Shown here: one piece after another, positions 53,811 to 62,049 of the stretch
How the letters are laid out: every line of letters begins with the position of its first letter
How positions within the stretch are numbered: position 1 is the first letter of the stretch
Assembly: GCA_015039365.1 (NCBI GenBank)
Contig: WION01000067.1
Location: 124,001-188,000, forward strand
Source of the DNA: Amanita rubescens
Taxonomy: Eukaryota > Basidiomycota > Agaricomycetes > Agaricales > Amanitaceae
Direction of reading: 5' to 3'
Length of the DNA stretch: 64,000 nt
Notes under the pieces: model-generated
What the model was told of the DNA's origin: nothing
The model's input: only the letters and a program-made list of their open reading frames with translations
Database searches by the model: none
Program-made: the position numbers and the translations under genes

Positions 53811-53843
53811 CTCGGATGTGAACCTCAAGTCGACTTAGATTGG
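53811..53843 (+). repeat. Duplicated DNM1 3' end, piece before F-box 4
   Basis: CTCGGATGTGAACCTCAAGT followed by CGACTTAGATTG equals the last DNM1 codons (SDVNLKST, stop) and first 3' UTR bases at 47293-47324. The following DNA (CTCGTTCGCTCTCGT, AGTAGATCAATCATCC) continues the match to the DNM1 3' flank. Confidence 0.85.
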
Positions 53844-54027
53844 TTCTTCTGCCATTTTCTACTCGTTCGCTCTCGTCTCGTTATTAGTAGATCAATCATC
53901 CTTTGTATTCATCATACAGTAGTAGTAGAATCTCACAATTCATTTGAAGTACAACGTTTACTACTAACAAAGTTGTACGACCTAACCGTCAACATCGGAG
54001 TCTTAATTGCTTAGGTTGATCTGAATC

Positions 54028-55257
54028 ATGTACGATAACGCACCCGAAACGATACCCTCCGAAATTCTCTGCGAAATATTCCAGCACCTCTGCTATAGAC
54101 CTATCTCTCTCCACGTTCTGGATAATAGCTCGCGTTTTGACGAATTCCCGTGGGCTGTAGGACAAGTTTGCAAGCACTGGAGGGCGATATTTTTATCCTG
54201 CCCACATCTATGGACCTCTCTTTTCCTACGGTATCATTACACCGACATTGTCGACGTAGATCGCATGAGTCGGCGTACACGCTTGTGCCTTGAACGATCC
54301 GAGCAGCTACCGCTCATCATAACCGTTCGCAGTTCATCCGTGGGATCGATTGAAGACTTCCCTAGGACGACGTGGAAGCTGTTGCTGTCTTGTTCTGAAA
54401 GATGGGAAAGGGCGGATGTGGCACTATCTGACGAGCCTCTCTTATTTGATCTTCTCAAATGTAAAATGCCAATCCTCAAGTCGCTAACACTGCGTGCGGA
54501 CCCGAATTTCGGGTTTCACTTTATCGCCATGCCGCGCCTTACAGAACTTGACCTTTTCGGATGGATCGTAGGATGTGCGTTTCCTTGGTCACAGTTGACC
54601 AAACTCAAGATATCTGGAGAACCCGCTCACATTAAAACGCTGGAAATTTTATCACGGTTACAAAACATCGAGGAGCTACGCGTGGGCTATGTCAACACCC
54701 AGGACAGGAACGATGATCACTACCAGTGCTCTATCCGGCTTGCGTCTCTCCGGTTGCTTGCAGTCCAAATATATCATCCTATTGAAATCCTGACACGGAT
54801 CGAAGCGCCTTTACTGGAACATCTTTGGGTGGATTGGTGTCCAACATATCCGAAGGGAGATTATTTGCTTGTCTTTACTGAAGAACTATCATCTTTTATC
54901 CATCGTTCGTCATGCCACATTCGCCGATTGACACTGCACGACCACGTACGTGAACTGTTGTCCCGTCTTATGACGTTGCTTTCGAGCATCGAAGGGCTCT
55001 GCATCAAGACAACGGTAGCCGGAGATGTCTCTTTCCTTGTAGAGCCTATTACACGGATGAATGATGGCGTTTGCCTGCCTAACCTGCGGGAATTGGAGGT
55101 GACATGTCTCTGGGGCCGAGATGATGATGAGGAGCTTATGACAGCGATGTCTGGTCTCTTGGAAATGCGGAGTGAAGAGTCCAGGTTGATATCGGTGACC
55201 CGCGAGGACGTGCCGCTCGACCCGGGAATGGTACGAATGTCCATGTCGTTCAAATGA
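54028..55257 (+). CDS. F-box protein, array member 4
   Basis: Intronless, 409 residues, ATG in the MYDNAPETIPSEILCEIF context. F-box (residues 8-58) and LRR-like part with the landmark motifs (LLEHLWVDWCP, SSFIHRSSCHIRRLTLHD). One small deletion relative to member 1 in the KISGEPAHIKTLE region. Confidence 0.85.
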   Translation: MYDNAPETIPSEILCEIFQHLCYRPISLHVLDNSSRFDEFPWAVGQVCKHWRAIFLSCPHLWTSLFLRYHYTDIVDVDRMSRRTRLCLERSEQLPLIITVRSSSVGSIEDFPRTTWKLLLSCSERWERADVALSDEPLLFDLLKCKMPILKSLTLRADPNFGFHFIAMPRLTELDLFGWIVGCAFPWSQLTKLKISGEPAHIKTLEILSRLQNIEELRVGYVNTQDRNDDHYQCSIRLASLRLLAVQIYHPIEILTRIEAPLLEHLWVDWCPTYPKGDYLLVFTEELSSFIHRSSCHIRRLTLHDHVRELLSRLMTLLSSIEGLCIKTTVAGDVSFLVEPITRMNDGVCLPNLRELEVTCLWGRDDDEELMTAMSGLLEMRSEESRLISVTREDVPLDPGMVRMSMSFK

Positions 55258-55706
55258 CCAACCAGCCTTGGGGCCAGTTGTACTTCACTATTATCGCAAT
55301 CCATAGTTATACGCCGTTCATAAAGGCGACGTGTTGCTTACCAGGGAAAAGGAACTGCATTAGAATACTCCGATGTGGTGAAATAAATCTATGGCATATA
55401 ATACCCTCCTCTTCGCCCTCCTGATCAGTATCGGTTGGAAAGGCAAGCTTCGCCCGGGGTCCAGGGACCTGTTCTCGGTACGGTAAAGCTTGGTCTCTCG
55501 TTGCGGAATCGCGCTGGGGTACAACAGGTGTTGTTGAAACCGAGCGCCAGGCCTCGATACTCACACATCTTGATTATACGCTTTACTACGGCGATTACGA
55601 GACAGAAGGTAGTTTCATAGTAAATATCTTCGTGTTCATGACGGTATCTCAATCATCCTTACGAGATAGCACGTTGTGCTAAGGATTCGCCAAAGAATGG
55701 TATCAT
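55258..55706. other. Spacer
   Basis: F-box 3' flank, then unrelated DNA. No gene. Confidence 0.45.
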
Positions 55707-55961
55707 TCAGATGTGCATCTGCAACCGCAGACGCCACTGGTAGACGCACTGCTGGCAGTCGTTCAGAGACTTCACTTTGGTTATAATGTCCGTCTCTGAG
55801 ACGATGTCGGCTTTGTTACCAAAGACCCTATTCGATTCGAGCTCTTCCTTTGTCAAGCACAATTCTTTCTTTGTGCGTTCGAGTTCGGGTTGTAATTGAT
55901 GGGTGCGCTGCTGTAGTTCGACGACCTGGAAGGCTCTAATCACAAGCAGTGACCCTGTCAA
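55707..55961 (-). pseudogene. Coiled-coil protein fragment
   Basis: Minus frame reading VVELQQRTHQLQPELERTKK, then KELCLTKEELESNRVFGNKA and SETDIITKVKSLND. Heptad-like and acidic/basic, as in the coiled-coil region of a common basidiomycete protein of unknown role. The rest of such a gene is missing, no ATG nearby is in a usable place. Confidence 0.45.
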
Positions 55962-56079
55962 AGAACGATGGTTGCACTTTGTCAGCCTCTCCTGGTATTC
56001 CCATCTTACAGGCCTTCCGTCTTGGGCTACACCTATAGTTATATAGAAAGCCGTCTTGGGTCCGCGTCAAATGCCACCT

Positions 56080-56143
56080 GCCACTCGCATGAAGTAGAAT
56101 GATGGATCTCAGCCACTCGCATGAAGTAGAATGATGGATCTCA
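56080..56143. repeat. 32-bp perfect tandem duplication
   Basis: Two identical units beginning GCCACTCGCATGAAGTAGAA, at 56080-56111 and 56112-56143. Confidence 0.9.
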
Positions 56144-56581
56144 GCCACTTTTTTAAAGCCGCGCGACCTTCTCTGACATATGCGATACTTATCACTGAAC
56201 GACCAGCATGGCAAGGAATTCGCCCCTGAAGTTATCAATCGACTGACCCTTGAATACACTGGATTGCCGCAACCAGCAACTGGCGGGCTTCCCATAACCG
56301 AATCCGATAACATACTTTAAGTCAGTATCCTTTCAGTGCGGCGTCTCACTGTCGCGCATCTTGACCCTGCAAACATTTTCTTGAAGTCGCACAACACGCT
56401 GTTTCAGCGGCTTGTTCACATGGAAAGAACATATATGACTACAGGGACATTCCAAAAACAATGTGACTCGGCAATGGTCAAAGCCTACACCGCAACAAAC
56501 CCATAGTCATCAGACTCAGAGAGGGTGGATCAGATAACGGATGGCAAGTACTTTTCAATGTCACTCCACATTCTCAGGTCC

Positions 56582-56967
56582 CTAAGGGAGCGACGGCCAG
56601 ATTCCAGGGGTTAAAACATCAAGCGCTGCCTTAGGAAGCATATCCGGGACCGTAAAAATGTCGTCCAACGCCGTCCGATCATATCCGTCCTCGAGGACGA
56701 GGACCAAGTTCAGATCATAGCCGTTAGGCTCCACTCCACATCCCACGTACTTATAGGCTATTTCTGGGATGTTGTCGATGATGGGCGTAAAGTAACGAAA
56801 CTCGTAGTTGCCTTAGGGAATTGAGAGCGTATTTTCTGGCGGTCGAGCTTGTATCCTTTTACCGCTCGTCCATCTCTGGTTTGGTCACACCTCAAGACAG
56901 CGAGACCTGACGTGACTGACTCCTTGGCAGCTTTTCGCGTCTCACGGTACCCGCCCTCACACACGTA
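56582..56967 (-). pseudogene. Fragment of an unknown gene, one frameshift
   Basis: Minus strand: first frame reads GYRETRKAAKESVTSGLAVL and AVKGYKLDRQKIRSQFPK; the next frame continues NYEFRYFTPIIDNIPEIAYK, CGVEPNGYDLNLVLVLEDGY, LDDIFTVPDMLPKAALDVL to a stop at 56582. The shift is near 56813-56820. Both parts are convincingly protein-like but I do not recognise the family. A further piece (LRDLRMWSDIEKYLP) lies beyond, in another frame. Confidence 0.45.
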
Positions 56968-56977
56968 GACTCTGATC

Positions 56978-58227
56978 ATGTACGACAACGCACCCGAAAC
57001 GACACCCTCCGAAATTCTCTGCAAAATATTTCGGCTCCTCTGCAATAAACCTATCTCTCTCCACGTTCTGGATAATAACTCGTGTTTCGGCGAATTCCCG
57101 TGGGCTGTAGGACAAGTTTGCAGGCGCTGGAGGGCGATATTTTTATCCTACCCACATCTATGGACATCTCTTTCCCTACGGTGTGGTTTCAGCGACATTG
57201 TCGACGTGGATCGCCTCCACGAATTGAGTCGGCGTACACTCTTGTACCTCGAGCGATCCAAACAGCTACCACTCACCATAACCATCTACACCGTAGACGA
57301 CATAAGATCAAAATCGATCGAAATTTTCCTCGGACGACGTGGAAGCTGTTACTGTCTTGTTCTGAGAGATGGGAAAGGGTGGATCTGGCACTGTGCCACG
57401 ACCCTCCTCTACTTGATCTTTTCAGATGTAAAATGCCGATCCTCAAATCGCTAAGGCTCCATGTGGCATCAATCTACTCCTCATATTTCGAGTTATGCCA
57501 CCCATTTACCTCCGCGCCGCGCCTTGTCGAACTTAACCTTCGATGGTCGGAAGGATGGGTGTTTCCTTGGTTGCAGTTGACGAAAGTCAAGATAAACGGA
57601 TATATTCACAGCAAAGAGCTGAAAACAATTTTGTCACAGTTACAAAACGTCGAGGAGCTACGCGTGGGCCAGGACGTCTGGGGCCATGATCGCGACAAGT
57701 GCTCTTTCCGCCTCGCCTCCCTCCGGTTGCTTGCAGTCCCAATATATCCTCTTGAAATCCTGGGATGGATCGAAGCGCCTTTATTGGAACATCTCTGGGT
57801 GGATTGGCGTCCAACGTATAACGAGCTACAAGGTTCGCTTATATTCACTGAAGAGCTATCATCATTTATCCGTCGTTCCTCATGCCACATTCGCCAATTG
57901 ACACTGCACAACTACGTACGTGAACTGTTACCCCGTCTTATGATGCTACTTTCGAGCGTCGAGGAGCTCTGCATCCAGACGGCAGTCGCTGGACGTGGCT
58001 CTTTCCTTGTAAAGCATATTACGCAGATCGATGATGGCGTTTGTCTGCCTAACTTGCGGGAATTGGAGGTGACGTGTCTCCGAGGCCGAGACGATGACGA
58101 GGAGCTTGTGACCGCGATGTCTCGTCTCTTGGAAATGCGGAGTGAAGAGTCGAGGTTGATAAGTATAAGACGCAAGGACGTGCCGCTCGAGCCAACAATG
58201 GTACGGGTGTCCATGTCGTTCAAATGA
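56978..58227 (+). pseudogene. F-box protein, array member 5, frameshifted
   Basis: ATG at 56978, same MYDNAPET-SEILCKIF start as member 4. At about 57321-57327 the sequence reads GAAATTTTCC where member 7 has GAAAAATTTCC, one base short, so the frame breaks after the F-box (residue 115 or so) and resumes in the other frame (FPRTTWKLLLSCSERW) to 58227. A truncated F-box-only product of 158 residues would be made. The rest is as intact as in the active copies, so the loss is recent or a read error in an A/T run. Confidence 0.7.
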
Positions 58228-58604
58228 CCAACTTACCTTGGGATCTACTATTATCGCAATCCATACATATATATCGTTCAGCTGAAGGACGACAGTTGCT
58301 CATCAGGAAAAATGAACTTGTTACTAATGTACTAGTCCGCCATGGTATATAACTAGGTACCCTCGGATGTGAACCTCAAGTCGACCTAGATTGGTTTTTC
58401 TGCCAATTTTCTACTCGTTCGCTCTCGTCTCGTTATTAGTAGATCAATCATCCTTCGTGTTATGATATATATACTCATCATACAGTAGAATCTCACCACT
58501 CATTTGAAGCACAACGTTTACTAAAAAAGTTGTACCTTTACACGACTTGACCGTATCCCGTACGCTGATCAACATCGGAGTCTTATTTGTTCTAGACTCT
58601 GATC
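58228..58604. other. Spacer between F-box genes 5 and 6
   Basis: F-box 3' flank, then the DNM1-tail repeat, then the promoter side of member 6. No gene. Confidence 0.5.
58361..58393 (+). repeat. Duplicated DNM1 3' end, piece before F-box 6
   Basis: CTCGGATGTGAACCTCAAGT then CGACCTAGATTGG, a copy of DNM1 47293-47324 with one change in the stop region, followed by the DNM1-type flank (TAGTAGATCAATCATCC). Confidence 0.85.
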
Positions 58605-59867
58605 ATGTACCATAACGCACCCGAAACGACACCCTCCGAAATTCTCTGCGAAATATTTCAACTCCTCCGTGATGAACCTATCTCTCTCCACGTTCTGGAT
58701 AATAGCTCATGTTTTGGTGGATTCCCGTGGGCTGTAGGGCAAGTTTGCAAGCGCTGGAGGGATGTATTCTTATCCTACCCACATCTATGGACCTCTCTTT
58801 CCCTACGGTATCGTTCCAGCGACATTGTCGGCGTGGATCGCCTCCACGAAATCAGTCGGCGTACACTCTTGTACCTTGAACGATCCGAGCGGCTACCACT
58901 CACCATAACCGTTCACAGTACATACGGGGGATCGTTCGAAAGTTTTCCGAGGACGACGTGGAAACTGTTGCTGTCTTGTTCTGAAAGATGGGAAAGAGCG
59001 GATCTGACACTACGCCACGAACCTCCCTTACTTGATCTTCTCAGATGCAAAATGCCAATCATCAAGTCGCTAGGGCTCCATGCGGATGTCTACGCCCCAC
59101 ATTTCGATTTATACCACTCATTTACCGCCCTGCCGCGCCTTGTCGAACTTGACATTTTCGGACGGTTGAGAGAATCATGGGTGTTTCCTTGGTCGCAGCT
59201 GACGAAAGTCAATATATCAGTGACATATGGAGATTCCAAAAAACTGGGAACAATTTTGTCACAGTTACGAAACGTCGAGGAGCTACGCATGGGTAAGGCC
59301 ATCATCCGGCGCAGGTACAACGCTCCCGACAGGTGCCCTTCCCCTATCCGGCTTGCCTCTCTCCGGTTGCTTGCAGTCCCAATACATCCTCCTGAAATAC
59401 TAACATGGCTCGAAGCGCCTCTACTAGAACATCTCTGGTTGGATTGGTGTTTAATTCAGGGGCAAGATCCCGAGCGATATTCGCTTATCTTTACTGAAGA
59501 ACTATCATTTTTCATCCATCGTTCGTCATGCCACATTCGCCGATTGACACTGCACAACTGCGAATGGCTACTGTTTCCCAGTCTTATGAAGTTACTTTCG
59601 AGCGTCGAGGTGCTCTGCATCAAGACGATAGTCTCTTCATGTAGCTCTCTCCTTGCAGAGCTTTTCACGCAGATGGGTGGCGTTTATCCGCCTAACCTGC
59701 GGGAAATGGAGGTGATATGTCCCCGGGGCCGAGATGACGAGAAACTTGTGACCGCAACGTCTCTTCTCTTGGAAACGCAGCGTGCGGAGTCGAGGTTGAT
59801 ATCTGCGAGCCTCGGGGACGTGCCGCTCGAACCGACAATGGTACGAATGACCATGTTGTTCAAATGA
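58605..59867 (+). CDS. F-box protein, array member 6
   Basis: Intronless, 420 residues, start MYHNAPETTPSEILCEIF. The most diverged member: CRKRWR-type box kept (WAVGQVCKRWRDVFLSYPHL), but the C-terminal third differs (LLAELFTQMGG, LREMEVICP) and the ending is VRMTMLFK. Confidence 0.85.
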   Translation: MYHNAPETTPSEILCEIFQLLRDEPISLHVLDNSSCFGGFPWAVGQVCKRWRDVFLSYPHLWTSLSLRYRSSDIVGVDRLHEISRRTLLYLERSERLPLTITVHSTYGGSFESFPRTTWKLLLSCSERWERADLTLRHEPPLLDLLRCKMPIIKSLGLHADVYAPHFDLYHSFTALPRLVELDIFGRLRESWVFPWSQLTKVNISVTYGDSKKLGTILSQLRNVEELRMGKAIIRRRYNAPDRCPSPIRLASLRLLAVPIHPPEILTWLEAPLLEHLWLDWCLIQGQDPERYSLIFTEELSFFIHRSSCHIRRLTLHNCEWLLFPSLMKLLSSVEVLCIKTIVSSCSSLLAELFTQMGGVYPPNLREMEVICPRGRDDEKLVTATSLLLETQRAESRLISASLGDVPLEPTMVRMTMLFK

Positions 59868-60207
59868 CCAACTTGCCTTCAAGTTTATCGCAATCTGTAC
59901 CTATATACCGTTCACAAGGACGACGGGTTTCTCATCAGGAAAAATGAACTGCGTTAGAATATGTAATGAAATCAAGCCAATAAGCCCATAGTCTGTTATA
60001 TATACCTGGATTCAGGTCAGTTTCTGCATACACGGTCGTACTACCCTCGGATGTGAACCCCTAGTCGACCTGGATTGCATTTTCTACTCATTACTACTCG
60101 TATCATTAGAATGTTAGGATATGTACTCATTATACGGTAGAACGGCTCAATGTTTACTAAAAGGGTTGTACATACCCACACGCTAGTTTCTGCTTCACTC
60201 GTCCATC
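59868..60207. other. Spacer between F-box genes 6 and 7
   Basis: F-box 3' flank and a decayed DNM1-tail copy at 60051-60075 (CTCGGATGTGAACCCCTAGT). No gene. Confidence 0.6.
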
Positions 60208-61464
60208 ATGACTACCATACGCTGCCATAACATGATTTGCGAAACGATACCCTCCGAAATTCTCTGCGAAATATTTCAACTCCTCTGCGATAAACCTATC
60301 TCTCTCCATGTTCTAAATAATAGCTCGCATTTTGGAGAATTCCCGTGGGCTGTAGGACAAGTTTGTAGGCGCTGGAGGGACGAATTTTTATCCTACCCAC
60401 ATCTATGGACCTCTCTTTCCCTATGGTATTGTTTCAACGGCATTCAGGTCGACGTGGATCGCCTCCACGAAATGAGTCGGCGTACACTCTTATACCTCGA
60501 ACGATCCAAGCAGCTACCACTCACAATAACCGTCTGCACCGTAGACGACAGAAGATTAAAATCGATCGAAAAATTTCCTAGGACGACGTGGAAGCTGTTA
60601 CTGTCTTGTTCTGAGAGATGGGAAAGGGTGGATCTGGCACTGTACCACGAGCCTCCCCTACTTGATCTTTTCAGATGTAAAATGCCGATCGTCAAATCGC
60701 TAAGGCTCCATGAGGCATTAATCCACTCCTCATATTTCGAGTTATACCATCCATTTACCTCCGCGCCGCGTCTTGTCGAACTTGACATTCGATGGTCGGA
60801 AGGATGGGTGTTTCCTTGGTTGCAGTTGACGAAAGTCAAGATAAAGGGATATATTCGCAGCAAAGAGCTGAAAACAATTTTACCACAGTTACAAAACGTC
60901 GAGGAGCTACGCGTGGGCCAGGTCGTCTTCTGGGACCGTGATCGCGGCAAGTGCCCTTTCCGCCTTGCCTCTCTCCGGTTGCTTGCAGTCCAAATATATC
61001 CTCTTAAAATCCTGGGATGGATCGAAGCGCCTTTATTGGAACATCTCTGGGTGGATTCGTATCCAATGTATGACGAGCTACAACGTTCGCTTATATTTGC
61101 CGAAGAACTATCACTTTTTATCCGTCGTTCGTCATGCCACATTCGCCAATTGACACTGCACAACTGCGTGTGTGAACTGTTAACCTGTCTTATGAAGTTA
61201 CTTTCGAGCGTCGAGGTGCTCTGCATCAAGACGACGGTATATGGACATGGCTCTTTGCTTGTAGAGCATATTACACGGATGAATGATGGTGTTTGCCTGC
61301 CTAACCTACGGGAATTGGAGGTGACATGTCTCCGGGACCGAGGCGATGAGGAGCTTATGACCGCGATGTCTCGTCTCTTGGAAATGCGGAGTGGAGAGTT
61401 GAGGTTGATAGACGTGCCGCTCGAGTCAATAATGGTACGAACAGTGTCCATGTCGTTCAAATGA
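60208..61464 (+). CDS. F-box protein, array member 7
   Basis: Intronless, 418 residues from ATG 60208 (MTTIRCHNMICETIPSEIL); the ATG at 60232 corresponds to the start of member 1. Closest to member 5 through the middle (KFPRTTWKLL, YFELYHPFTSAPRLVELDIR, IRSKELKTIL). Its frame is unbroken where member 5 lost a base. C-terminus shortened (LIDVPLESIMVRTVSMSFK). Confidence 0.85.
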   Translation: MTTIRCHNMICETIPSEILCEIFQLLCDKPISLHVLNNSSHFGEFPWAVGQVCRRWRDEFLSYPHLWTSLSLWYCFNGIQVDVDRLHEMSRRTLLYLERSKQLPLTITVCTVDDRRLKSIEKFPRTTWKLLLSCSERWERVDLALYHEPPLLDLFRCKMPIVKSLRLHEALIHSSYFELYHPFTSAPRLVELDIRWSEGWVFPWLQLTKVKIKGYIRSKELKTILPQLQNVEELRVGQVVFWDRDRGKCPFRLASLRLLAVQIYPLKILGWIEAPLLEHLWVDSYPMYDELQRSLIFAEELSLFIRRSSCHIRQLTLHNCVCELLTCLMKLLSSVEVLCIKTTVYGHGSLLVEHITRMNDGVCLPNLRELEVTCLRDRGDEELMTAMSRLLEMRSGELRLIDVPLESIMVRTVSMSFK

Positions 61465-61499
61465 CTGGCCTGCTTTGGGATCAATTGGACTTCACCTAT

Positions 61500-61720
61500 T
61501 ACATACACGGGGATATGTACTCATTATGCAATAGAACCTCACGACTCATTTGAAGCATAGTACATCCATGTCGTTCGAATGACCAACCTGTTGTACTTCA
61601 CTATGTCCGTACTTATACACCGATCGTAAGAACGACGTGTTAGAACACTCTGATCTATGGTATAACTAGCATCAATTCATTCAGTCATTATCTACATACA
61701 CGGTCGTACCAACGTATATA
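61500..61720 (+). pseudogene. Relic of an eighth array unit
   Basis: GATATGTACTCATTATGCAA (the DNM1/F-box spacer), then CATGTCGTTCGAATGACCAA (the last F-box codons and stop), then CCTGTTGTACTTCACTATGT and the flank string ACACGGTCGTACC. These are in the order of the spacers elsewhere; the F-box body is gone. It marks the right end of the array. Confidence 0.75.
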
Positions 61721-62049
61721 CAATGCCGGACAAGCGAACGCTCCACCAGAAACACTTGCCGTTCTTCTCATCTAAGTGTAACGATAATTTCGCAGACAGA
61801 CAGGTAATTCGAGCCAGGAACATACGCAAGAAACCGGACCAACAGACGAACGACGAGAACCAAGGGACGCAACCCCCCTTTGCGATCTTTCTAATCAGAG
61901 AAGGATACCAAAAGTAAGCATCAAAACACGCAGTATAGTCGACCATGTCATGTCATGCGGGAATGAGAACGGGAAGACGCTCCAACGACGCTCCAACATT
62001 ATTACCGTTCCATAGTGGAAGGATGGTGGATCGTCGTGAGCGAGGGTAC
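61721..62049. other. Gap between the array and the AAA ATPase
   Basis: 329 bp, no gene. Confidence 0.5.

Noticed and set aside
60444..61508. Long antisense open frame (354 codons) across F-box member 7
   Set aside because: It mirrors the F-box coding frame, has no ATG-domain logic of its own and shorter antisense frames occur over every array member; a shadow of codon bias.
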